This document shows positions 8,850 to 17,211 of a stretch of DNA of 64,000 bases, one piece after another; position 1 is the first letter of the stretch, and every line of letters begins with the position of its first letter. Under the pieces are notes generated by a model that was not told where the DNA came from, made no database searches, and saw nothing but the letters and a program-made list of their open reading frames with translations. The stretch lies in NCBI GenBank assembly GCA_030765455.1, contig JAVCCM010000131.1:29704-93703 (forward strand). Reading direction: 5' to 3'. A program made the translations under genes and the position numbers. The DNA comes from Candidatus Electryonea clarkiae (lineage in GTDB: Bacteria; Electryoneota; Electryoneia; Electryoneales; Electryoneaceae).

Positions 8850-9944
8850 ATGAAGTTGCCCGCTCCCCCGGAACACATTGAAAGATTAAAACCGTATCAA
8901 CCCGGTCGATCTATAGAAGAGATACAACAGGAACTGGGAATAGAGAAAGTTATAAAGCTTGCAAGCAATGAAAATCCGCTCGGTCCCTCGCCATTAGCTT
9001 TGAAATTTATCGAGGATTCCCTGAAAAGCTTGTCGGTCTATCCGAATTCAGGATTAACAATCCGCAGAAAACTTTCAGACAAACATAACATCAGTATAAA
9101 CAATGTGGTTGCAGGTTCCGGAAGTGAATCGATCCTTGCCGCTGTAATGAGGGCTTACCTTCAACCAGGGGATGAAATACTTACTGCTGAGGGAACTTTT
9201 ATCGGGTTTTACGTACTCTGCGCTGCCCAGAATCTTAATTGCAGGACAATCCCTCTGAAAGATTACACTTTTGATCTTGAAGCAATATCAGAAGCTATTT
9301 CACCTGTTACCAGATTTATCTACCTCGTAAATCCAAATAATCCAACCGGAACTGCTTTCTCAAAAAGCGAGTTTGATCAATTTATTGACCGTTTGCCGGA
9401 CAACATATTAGTTATTATGGATGAAGCATATTTTGAATATGCCCGGGAATGGGATCAATATCCCGACAGCCTGGAATACCGTCATGATCAGGTTTTGACC
9501 CTGCGTACTTTCTCAAAAGCTTATGGAATTGCTGGAATTCGTATTGGCTATGGGATCGGTCATGAAGATATAATTAATAACATAATGAAAGTAAAACTGC
9601 TTTTCGAACCTACTACATTATCCCAGGCGGCTGGTCTGGGAGCGCTTGAAGATGATGAGTTCTTGCAGCTTGCATTGGATACAAATAGAAGAGGCAAAGA
9701 ACTATTAACCATTGAATTGGAAAACCACGGCTTTAAAATCCCTCCCAGTGTCGCAAATTTCGTATTTGTCCCTATGGGTACACCTGAACGGGCAATATGG
9801 CTAAGCGATGAATTATTACAGCACGGTATAATTGCCAGACCAATGCTCCCATTCAGACTACCTGAAGGAGTACGTATAACTATCGGAAATGATGAAGAAG
9901 TTTCTTACCTGATCGAAGTGCTGAGAAAAATCATGAATAAATAA
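8850..9944 (+). CDS. hisC: Histidinol-phosphate aminotransferase
   Basis: 364 residues of a fold-type I PLP aminotransferase, family of HisC: KLASNENPLGPS near residue 36, NPNNPTGT at 161-168, DEAYFEYA at 191-198, and FSKAYGIAGIRIGYG at 221-235, whose Lys223 should form the Schiff base with PLP. The enzyme makes histidinol phosphate from imidazole-acetol phosphate with glutamate as donor; close relatives act on aromatic substrates or in cobalamin-related routes, so substrate is inferred. ATG 8850 is preferred over TTG 8838. There are no other his genes nearby, which is common in this group. A terminator hairpin follows 29 bases after the stop. Confidence 0.93.
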   Translation: MKLPAPPEHIERLKPYQPGRSIEEIQQELGIEKVIKLASNENPLGPSPLALKFIEDSLKSLSVYPNSGLTIRRKLSDKHNISINNVVAGSGSESILAAVMRAYLQPGDEILTAEGTFIGFYVLCAAQNLNCRTIPLKDYTFDLEAISEAISPVTRFIYLVNPNNPTGTAFSKSEFDQFIDRLPDNILVIMDEAYFEYAREWDQYPDSLEYRHDQVLTLRTFSKAYGIAGIRIGYGIGHEDIINNIMKVKLLFEPTTLSQAAGLGALEDDEFLQLALDTNRRGKELLTIELENHGFKIPPSVANFVFVPMGTPERAIWLSDELLQHGIIARPMLPFRLPEGVRITIGNDEEVSYLIEVLRKIMNK

Positions 9945-9973
9945 TTATATTTATGTGATTTCAAGGAATATGC

Positions 9974-9996
9974 CCCCGTTGGTTTATCCAACGGGG
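9974..9996 (+). terminator. Rho-independent terminator after hisC
   Basis: A perfect 9-bp stem (CCCCGTTGG / CCAACGGGG) with a TTTAT loop, followed by TTTG, 29 bases past the hisC stop. The T-run is short, but the stem is strong and the position is right. Confidence 0.65.
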
Positions 9997-10167
9997 TTTG
10001 ATTGTGCATGATGTAGTCTGATTGTTTAGATTAAATTGAAAATTCAACTATGTTAAATTTCAAATCAAAATGAAAACTCATCCAGACTCCAGATACTTCA
10101 ATTGCTCATTTCTGTGCTGTCAGTCGCCTCGGCTGACAGATGCATTTGATCTAAAACGTTGGAGAAA

Positions 10168-10857
10168 ATGAACTCAAAAAATCACAAGATATTACGAGTA
10201 TATAGAACTAAAGCCCAGGCTCGAGCGAGTTATGACAGGATGAGCCGGTTTTACGATTATTTTGCCGGGATATTCGAGAAAAAATATAGAGATATGGCGT
10301 TGGACCGGTTAAGTATCAAAAGAGGTGAAACCATCCTGGAAATTGGTTTTGGAACCGGGCATTGTTTGAAGTAGATAGCTGGATCGGCAGGTGAAACCGG
10401 AAAAGCTTATGGCATCGATATTTCTTCCGGGATGCTGGAAATAACCAGGAAAAGACTTGAAAAAGCAGGTCTTATTGATAGAGCTGAACTCTGCTGCGAA
10501 GACGCGTCTGAAATGCCTTATGAAGACAATAAATTCGATGGTGTATTTATGAGTTTTACACTTGAACTCTTTGATACACCAGAAATTCCAAAGCTTCTTA
10601 ATGATATTAAAGGGGTTCTGAAGCCAGGGGGAAGGCTTGCGGTTGTAAGCATGTCGAAGGAGGGCGGCGAGTCCGTTTTATTAAAACTCTATGAGTGGGC
10701 TCATAAAAAATTCCCTGCTTATGCCGACTGCAGACCCATCTATGTTGAGCAATCGCTGAAGGAGGTTGGATTCGTGATAAAACAAAAAGAGAAAGTGAAC
10801 GTATTGGGATTGCCTGGGGAGATTGTTGTTGGTTTAAAAAAGGACGAAAAAAAGTAA
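10168..10857 (+). pseudogene. Class I SAM-dependent methyltransferase interrupted by one amber codon
   Basis: Two open segments in the same frame, split only by TAG at 10372-10374. Read through, they give a complete methyltransferase of about 229 residues: [14 protein letters not shown] near the N-terminus (typical of UbiE/Methyltransf_11 relatives), motif [14 protein letters not shown] just before the stop, GIDISSGMLE just after, then FDGVFMSFTLELFD and LKPGGRLAVVSM. The codon is plausibly a former CAG (Gln) with a single C to T change. Start ATG 10168 has GGAGA directly upstream. The rest of the gene looks intact, so the lesion is recent, tolerated by readthrough, or a base-calling error. 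The original substrate is not evident. Confidence 0.82.
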
Positions 10858-11129
10858 CGTATATGCGTATATGCCCCCATTAATTAGCAAATACAGGCAA
10901 TTGCACTATCATTCGGTTAACGCTATTTCAGAACGTTACCTATGTCGTTCTATCTTAAATATTTATAGTGTAAGTTCTTTTTAATACAAGAAGTTCTGTT
11001 GTCAGTGATTGACAGGCAGATACATCAATTAGCAGATTTATTCAACTATGAGTGTCCCAAATTTGTCCCATTAAGGATGATATCTAAAATTAATAAGTTC
11101 GCTTTAAGCACCTTCGCATATTATTAATA

Positions 11130-12695
11130 TTAATTTTTCTTCATAGAATCTGTCTCAGCTGATATGCTATCTTTAGAAGCATTTTTCTCGATCTCAAATG
11201 GTACTCGCAGTAGCGAATCCTTAATCTGTTTTATTGTATCAGCTCCCAAGTTACCAGCTATAAAACATGCTTTCCATTCCGCAACTCCGTCATAGGTGCA
11301 TTCACGCAAAAAATTTGTTATGCTATCTTTGCTGTTAAGATGTATCCAATAGGGATGATTTTTATTAACAATTACTATTACTCTTTCCTTACTCTCTGTT
11401 GATTCAAATATGACGTATGGATCGTTAGGTGACATGTTAGATACTATGTATAAGTAGACTTTTAAGTCTTGAATTGTTACTTCTAAGTCTGGTTCTGAAG
11501 TTTTAACTATTAATTCTTTTACAGATCTATTTGTCTTTGATATGAGCTCAGTTGGCGGTATGATTAAATTATGTACCGCATTCAGTATTTCTGGTGAGTT
11601 TAATTCAGATTCAAATTCATTGATTGAGGCTCTAAAGTTAGGCTCTGAAGCCATTCTCTCGTCAGAGTTATATTTGCGAAAAGTTTCAGCTAATTTCCGA
11701 TAATCGCCTAACTCTTCGAGCAAGTTATTTTCTAAAATCTCCTTTTCATCTTCAGCAAACAATATTTCATCTTTTGTATGACTGACATCAAATCCTTCAA
11801 GAAAAATTACTCCAACCAACCTTTGATTAATTAAATCATTTGTTCCACCTTCGTGCCTACCAAAAATTGTTTCTGGTCTGTATGTGTCTGGCCAACCTCG
11901 AATTACTCTGTCAGACTGTATAATTGAAAATCCTGCATCAGATCTGCTTCCCTTTGCAAATACTCCTGCCCAACCATTGACGTTCTTGTCTCCTATAGAA
12001 AATGAAAAAATCCTTTTCGTCTTATTGCCTTGACTATCTCGAATAAGCCTTTTGTCAATATTTTCCTCCCAATCCCACACTAGTAATTCATTGCGCCAAT
12101 ATAGATTTAGTGTTTGTTTCTTAATATCTTCCCTATAGATAGAACGTAAATATTCTTTAATTTTAAAAACTGTGTTTCCGTAAAATCCCCTGTGTAGATT
12201 TCGTATCTCTATTACTGTGAAATGACTATCTAAACTTTCAGTCTCTTCGTGAGAATGGTTTAAATCTAAATCATGGTCAATGATTTTTCCTAAATCAACT
12301 TCTACTTTATGAATAGATTTATCATTAAGTTTCGTTGTCTCGATCGTCCAACTATCGCCAAACCAGAACGCAGCGGTTTTCATTCCTAGACCATATTTTG
12401 ATCTACCACCAGTGTATTCAGGTGGTTTACCTATGGTAACAGCATCCGACAACTCATCTTCAGACATACCAATGGAATTATCCGAGATGCGTAAAAACTT
12501 TCCATTTTCATCTTCAGGCAGATCGATCCTCACGGTAAGAATGTCACCCGACTTTTTAAACTCTTCGTCAAGTTCACTTTTATTATTAAAATAAGCTTGA
12601 GTCGAATTATCAACAAATTCGGCTAAACCATACCATTCTTTATAAGATAATCTCTTATAAGAACCGATGATCTCAGGTCCTAAACCCAATTTCAT
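11130..12695 (-). CDS. GHKL (Hsp90/MutL/MORC-like) ATPase
   Basis: 521 residues. The N-terminal third is a GHKL ATP-binding domain: N-box EFVDNSTQAY (residues 26-35, Glu and Asn for catalysis and Mg2+), DNSIGMS (72-78), and lid SKYGLGMKTAAFWFG (99-113). The segment after residue 200 probably includes an S5-like transducer domain, as in MutL and MORC proteins. GHKL ATPases of this kind have been described beside methylases and nucleases in restriction-modification loci (Iyer, Abhiman and Aravind), where they are thought to remodel or clamp DNA. The start has GAGG 6 bases upstream and lies 7 bases after the nuclease gene, so the two form an operon and probably a complex (inference). Confidence 0.85.
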   Translation of the reverse strand: MKLGLGPEIIGSYKRLSYKEWYGLAEFVDNSTQAYFNNKSELDEEFKKSGDILTVRIDLPEDENGKFLRISDNSIGMSEDELSDAVTIGKPPEYTGGRSKYGLGMKTAAFWFGDSWTIETTKLNDKSIHKVEVDLGKIIDHDLDLNHSHEETESLDSHFTVIEIRNLHRGFYGNTVFKIKEYLRSIYREDIKKQTLNLYWRNELLVWDWEENIDKRLIRDSQGNKTKRIFSFSIGDKNVNGWAGVFAKGSRSDAGFSIIQSDRVIRGWPDTYRPETIFGRHEGGTNDLINQRLVGVIFLEGFDVSHTKDEILFAEDEKEILENNLLEELGDYRKLAETFRKYNSDERMASEPNFRASINEFESELNSPEILNAVHNLIIPPTELISKTNRSVKELIVKTSEPDLEVTIQDLKVYLYIVSNMSPNDPYVIFESTESKERVIVIVNKNHPYWIHLNSKDSITNFLRECTYDGVAEWKACFIAGNLGADTIKQIKDSLLRVPFEIEKNASKDSISAETDSMKKN

Positions 12696-12702
12696 GTTAT
12701 CC

Positions 12703-13506
12703 TCAATTTTGTTTTAAAATGAAATTACCTTGAGTATCCTTATACAAAACATAAGTTTTGTTTTGTATAATTGGATTGATTCCATTTATTCTTAAAAATT
12801 TTGATCTATCGAAATCAATCATACCACAAATTATAGTTTTTCCGTTGTATGTTACTCTTATGTCATCATCTAGAATACTGTCAAGCATGGTAGGATTTAA
12901 TATTTCTAATAGATTATTCATCCCTTTTGCATATCGACAATGAGATTCATCAATAAAAACTTCAGGATGTTCACCACTAATTCTGTAGGCTTCATGACCG
13001 TTAGTATTCTTATAAGTCTGAAACTCCATCATAATAGTATTGTATTTTGATAATTCATTGATCCAATCGGTTTTTGGCTCATCAACAATTACCAATATCT
13101 GTGGCATCTTATTCTTTATTAGGTCTTTTAGCTTATCATATTCAAGTGGCGGCTTTTGTTCTACTTCAATTCTTTCTAATATGTATTTTGCATCTAATTC
13201 TGAATTATAATTTCCATTAGCAAATACATCAACTTGGGAGATCACATGATTAATAGTGTGATTACTTAATTCAACTTCTACTATCCACCAATCGTCATAA
13301 TTTTTATTTATCATAGCTAAATCAGGGATCCTCGGTTCTTTGCCATCAGCGTAAATAGTTTTTTTATAGCTAATTGTTATATAATCTGGAAACACATGCT
13401 CGACCTGTTGTTTTATAGTCCTTTCAAAATCGCTTTCTTGATAAGAAGCGATCTGAGATAATTCGTGATACCAACAATCTTCTACAGGAACAAGTAGCTT
13501 CGACAT
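12703..13506 (-). CDS. PD-(D/E)XK-like nuclease
   Basis: 267 residues. The core fits a PD-(D/E)XK endonuclease: Glu in the first helix (FERTIKQQVEHVFP, residues 27-40), then RIPDLAMI with Asp62, and WWIVEVELSNHT with Glu77-Val-Glu79 in place of E-x-K, then HVISQVDVFANG. Replacement of the Lys by Glu is known in some members of the superfamily. The C-terminal half is not recognised and could recognise DNA. It sits between a D12-class adenine methylase (66 bases upstream) and a GHKL ATPase (7 bases downstream), all on the minus strand, which suggests it is the cleaving subunit of a restriction-like system. The AAGGGAG ribosome site directly abuts the ATG, an unusually tight spacing. Confidence 0.75.
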   Translation of the reverse strand: MSKLLVPVEDCWYHELSQIASYQESDFERTIKQQVEHVFPDYITISYKKTIYADGKEPRIPDLAMINKNYDDWWIVEVELSNHTINHVISQVDVFANGNYNSELDAKYILERIEVEQKPPLEYDKLKDLIKNKMPQILVIVDEPKTDWINELSKYNTIMMEFQTYKNTNGHEAYRISGEHPEVFIDESHCRYAKGMNNLLEILNPTMLDSILDDDIRVTYNGKTIICGMIDFDRSKFLRINGINPIIQNKTYVLYKDTQGNFILKQN

Positions 13507-13572
13507 CTCCCTTGATAATCCTTTCTATTGATTACCTATGAATTAAATTACTCGCAATGACACGCCAATTAT

Positions 13573-14421
13573 TTATGGAATACTTAGTGCAATTGCTGAA
13601 GGTTCATAATTCAATATAAAAACTTCTTTACCCTTGTATCTATTGCCCACCCTTTGAGATCCGTGCTTCTGATCATCGGTTCGACTGATACAATAATTCC
13701 ATTCTCGATCAAGCATTTCGTTTGACCAGTAATACATCTGACGAATATGTTCAGTGTTATCATATGTTAAAAGAAACGCTAACCTATTTCTATTTGAATA
13801 AAGAGTGTGAAGTAGCCGATCATGATCTTCATTTGAAAAAATACAACTATAGAACTTATCCTGGTCAGCCTTATAATAAGGAGGATCAACGAACAGAAAA
13901 CTATTGTCAGGTGCATTATTGATAATGGTTTCAAAATCAAGACATGAAAGAACCACGGATGATAGCTTTTCAGAACTCCTTAATATGTTTCGAGGCCAAT
14001 TTTGAGGACGCATCGAAAACTTATCTCCATAACCCCAGTAGCAGTTTTTCATATTCATTATGCCGCTGAACGAAGTTCGGTTTAAGTAATACCATCTACC
14101 AGCTCTTTCTAAATCATTTCGAGGTATAAACTCATTTTTAAAATAATTATGCAATTCTCTTGATGCAGGAAATTCACTTAAGAATTGAATAAGTTCATTT
14201 GGGAATGTTCTTAAAAAATAATAAACATTCATCAATTCTTTATCTAAATCATTTATAATGTTATGTTTTGCTATTGGTTTTGCGAAAAATATTGATGCAC
14301 CACCGGCGAATGGTTCGATATAGTAATCATGGATCGGAATGTGTTTAAGTATATGCTTGCGAGCATAAAACTTACCGCCTGCATATCTAAATGGAGAGTT
14401 TATAGGAGAGTCTTTTGCCAC
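13573..14421 (-). CDS. D12-class N6-adenine DNA methyltransferase
   Basis: A Dam-like (MethyltransfD12) enzyme of about 282 residues that methylates adenine in DNA using S-adenosylmethionine. The landmarks are SPFRYAGGKFYAR at the N-terminus, motif I EPFAGGAS, INDLD after it, and the catalytic motif IV DPPYY. The frame opens at TTG 14448, but GTG 14421 gives the usual family start (about 9 residues before SPFRY) and has AGGGAAG upstream, so I prefer it. It is the first gene of the methylase/nuclease/GHKL module and would provide self-protection if the nuclease cuts unmethylated sites (inference). Confidence 0.9.
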   Translation of the reverse strand: MAKDSPINSPFRYAGGKFYARKHILKHIPIHDYYIEPFAGGASIFFAKPIAKHNIINDLDKELMNVYYFLRTFPNELIQFLSEFPASRELHNYFKNEFIPRNDLERAGRWYYLNRTSFSGIMNMKNCYWGYGDKFSMRPQNWPRNILRSSEKLSSVVLSCLDFETIINNAPDNSFLFVDPPYYKADQDKFYSCIFSNEDHDRLLHTLYSNRNRLAFLLTYDNTEHIRQMYYWSNEMLDREWNYCISRTDDQKHGSQRVGNRYKGKEVFILNYEPSAIALSIP

Positions 14422-14448
14422 TCGTTCTTCCCTGGATATGTGAAACAA

Positions 14449-14950
14449 ATTATCAATAATTCTAAAGAAGATTTATAAAAATCGTCCAGACAATATAATA
14501 ACTATAGAGCAGATATGAAAACATAATTAATTCATGAAAATGATTCACATTTCGAAATTATACCGATACAAAGTAAAAAGAAACTCAATTACTTTCCATT
14601 TTAAACGAACTGGACAATGTAGAACAAATCCTGTTCGACCAGCAGACAGGTGCACATGCGCCGGGTGTCCCTGTTTGATTTCAAACAGGATTTATTCAAT
14701 GTCTTCCACCGCTCTAACAGGTTTACTTCACAGTTTCGTCAGATATTCCGCAAATAATTTGTCATAAGGTACTATCTATTAATTCTTGTTGTAAAGTGTA
14801 TTCACTGAATTATTTAGAAAATCCAAATAGAGTCTCTCGAGCCATCAGAAAGCAATTAAGAATTAATAATTATGAATTGGGAATTAGGGATAGGTGCTGC
14901 GCTGGTTTAACGGCAGGGGGCATTGCTTTACTTTCAATGGACCTGGGAAA
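14449..14950. other. Gene-free interval with a nested inverted repeat
   Basis: No convincing gene between the methylase start and the end of the TPR kinase. Positions 14625-14634 (AAATCCTGTT) and 14684-14693 (AACAGGATTT) are inverted repeats, and inside them 14670-14678 and 14681-14689 form a second perfect 9-bp dyad (CCTGTTTGA / TCAAACAGG). A further AT-rich word run (AATTAAGAATTAATAATTAT) is at 14853-14872. The short open frame across 14534-14767 has no family resemblance and is not called. The dyads could be a terminator for the kinase operon, or a small mobile-element scar at the edge of the restriction-like module. Confidence 0.5.
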
Positions 14951-17119
14951 TCAAGATATTTCATGCGATCTTTCATGTTTCAGGGGTAACGATATTTTTA
15001 TCCTGGTTCCAACATCCAGTTCGCTCTCGACTTTAATCGATCCCTTGTGACGATTGATTATTTGATAGCAGGAGACTAATCCCCAGCCCATTTTTACCCG
15101 GGATTGTCCCGCGGCGAATCTACCCTCGAAAATTGTCTCCAGCTTATTCTGTTCAATCCCTCGACCATCATCCGATATTACTATTTTTACATCAGGACCC
15201 TCAGGATAAGTATTTATCGAGATGGTGCCTTCGTCTTCGATTGCTTTTATCGCGTTCTGGATAAGGTTCAGGAAAACCTGGTTAAGAGCGCCGGGAAAAC
15301 ATAAGATCTTTTGAAGATCACCGTAATCCCGTTCAATGGTTATCTTTACGCTCATCTCAAACTGAAGCAGATGAAGTGTATTATCAATCAATTTGTGAAT
15401 ATCCACCTTTTGATAATCTGCCTGGTCAAGCATAGAGTAACTTTTCAGCCTGGAAACAAGAGCCGCAATTCTTTTACTGGCTTCACCGCTGGAATCATTC
15501 GTCTTTTTCATAATTTCGAGAGTAGATCGAATTTCAGAATCTTTCGGAAACGTTTTATCGTCCACATCTTCCAAAAGCTCATCAATCTTATGCATTGCAC
15601 GAATAATTGTATCTGAAGATGAAATGACCACCCCCATTGGATTATTGATTTCATGTGCCAACCCGGCAACCATATGGGCTAACGCCGACATCTTCTCTGA
15701 TTCGATAAGCTGTGCCTGTGTATTCCTCAGCTCCTTGAATGCTTCCTGCAGTTCATCAGAATACTTGATTACCTGTTCATTATATTTTTTCAGTTCAAGG
15801 TTCTTTTCTAATAGAAGGGCATTTGTTTTCCTTTTGTCCATGTAGCCTTTGAGCAGTACTACGGCAAGGATAATAACAACAATCGCGATCCCAACCAGGT
15901 AGTTACGAACCGTAACTTGTTTCAGCAGTTTCAGCTCCTGGATTTCACCCTCTTTCTTGAGCAGCTCGATTTCCTGTTCTTTTTTTGACGTTTCATACCG
16001 GACTTCCATTTCAGCGATACGCTGGCTGCTTTCCGCATTGAAAATACTGTCATTATATGTTTTATACAGTTTGTAATATTCGAGTGCTTTTCGGGAACTG
16101 TTCTTCAGCTCATACATTTCGGAAAAGTGGGCGTAACAACTCGAAACTATCTCTTTTGATTTTACTTCTTTTCCAATTTCCAATGCTTCATCAAGAAGAG
16201 GTTCTGCTTCCCGGTATCTCCCCGTTGTGAGATAAAGCTCTGCCAGGTTGACCATTATTCGGGCAGTTACCTGCCTGGAGGGTGTTTCACGATTATATTC
16301 AAGAGATTTCTTGTAGGACTCCTCCGCCTCTTTATACCTCTTCAGATAATAATATTGTGCCCCCATATTACTCAGCGAAGCCACCAATCCTTCCGTTCTT
16401 CCCAGGGTCTCATTGACTTTCAGCGCCTTGAGATGGTACTCAAGCGATTCTTCATTCTTTCCAAGCTCTTTATGAAGAATTCCAAGATTTTCGTAAGCGT
16501 TTCCCTGGCCTTCAAAGTCTCCCACTTTTTTTGCCAGTTCGAGAGAACGATGATAATATTCTATCGATTTTTCATAATTCGACACTTTCTGATACAGGAT
16601 ACCCATCATTACCAGGGATTTTGCCAGTAGCTTACTATCACCAAGCTTTTCCCTGATCTCAAGCGCTTGTAATGAATATTCAAAGGCTTGATCATAATCG
16701 CCCTTCAAGTAGTAGAAATAACCCGTATTGAATAATGACTTTGACTCGGCTGCCTTATCACCAATCTGCTTGTTTACTGTCCTTGCCTGGAGAGAGATTT
16801 CGATAGCATCATCAAATTTTGATTCGTAAAAGTATGAAAGGCTCTTGTTGTGCAAGGCTTTGGCAAGTCCGCCGGGATACTTGATAGAATTAGCTTTTTC
16901 TATTGCTCCTTCGGAATACTCCCGGCTTTTCTCTGTAGATATTTGCAGGTATTGTTTTGCGATATCATTGGAAAGGTCAACCCATTCTTCACCTATCACC
17001 TCGCTAAGGCGTTTTTCAAGGCTATCCAGATCTGCGTAAACATTAGAGGCGCAAAGCAGTAAAGTAAAAATCAGTGGTAAAAGCTGAGAAGCTGTTTTCT
17101 TCCAAAGCAGGGTATTCAT
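14951..17119 (-). CDS. TPR-repeat sensor histidine kinase
   Basis: About 722 residues. A signal peptide or anchor (LLPLIFTLLLCASNVYA) leads to some ten TPR units over residues 50-360 (repeated A..Y-Y...F..A.E...AL patterns), then a coiled segment, a transmembrane helix (YLVGIAIVVIILAVVLLKGYM), another coiled coil, the HisKA H-box ALAHMVAGLAHEINNPMG and a HATPase with NLIQNAIKA and DDGRGI. So a periplasmic TPR sensor controls a cytoplasmic kinase. I start at ATG 17119, which has AAGG six bases upstream; the frame extends 20 codons further without a ribosome site. It is the third kinase of a minus-strand series and shares with the second the unusual MGWGL lid and the loss of a linked regulator output. 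Confidence 0.9.
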   Translation of the reverse strand: MNTLLWKKTASQLLPLIFTLLLCASNVYADLDSLEKRLSEVIGEEWVDLSNDIAKQYLQISTEKSREYSEGAIEKANSIKYPGGLAKALHNKSLSYFYESKFDDAIEISLQARTVNKQIGDKAAESKSLFNTGYFYYLKGDYDQAFEYSLQALEIREKLGDSKLLAKSLVMMGILYQKVSNYEKSIEYYHRSLELAKKVGDFEGQGNAYENLGILHKELGKNEESLEYHLKALKVNETLGRTEGLVASLSNMGAQYYYLKRYKEAEESYKKSLEYNRETPSRQVTARIMVNLAELYLTTGRYREAEPLLDEALEIGKEVKSKEIVSSCYAHFSEMYELKNSSRKALEYYKLYKTYNDSIFNAESSQRIAEMEVRYETSKKEQEIELLKKEGEIQELKLLKQVTVRNYLVGIAIVVIILAVVLLKGYMDKRKTNALLLEKNLELKKYNEQVIKYSDELQEAFKELRNTQAQLIESEKMSALAHMVAGLAHEINNPMGVVISSSDTIIRAMHKIDELLEDVDDKTFPKDSEIRSTLEIMKKTNDSSGEASKRIAALVSRLKSYSMLDQADYQKVDIHKLIDNTLHLLQFEMSVKITIERDYGDLQKILCFPGALNQVFLNLIQNAIKAIEDEGTISINTYPEGPDVKIVISDDGRGIEQNKLETIFEGRFAAGQSRVKMGWGLVSCYQIINRHKGSIKVESELDVGTRIKISLPLKHERSHEIS

Positions 17120-17211
17120 TACAAACCTTAATTGATTAAATAAGATAGCAAAGCAGAAGTAGAGAAAAAAACTAATCACAAAATAGTCGTGTTACATATC
17201 TAAACATATAA

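Noticed and set aside
9968..10881. ATATGCCCCC(G/A)TT at 9968-9980 and 10869-10881 as attachment sites around the broken methyltransferase
   Set aside because: The word is short, one copy belongs to the hisC terminator stem, and no integrase is present.
14534..14767. 77-codon open frame
   Set aside because: No ribosome site, odd composition and overlap with the inverted repeats; no family look.
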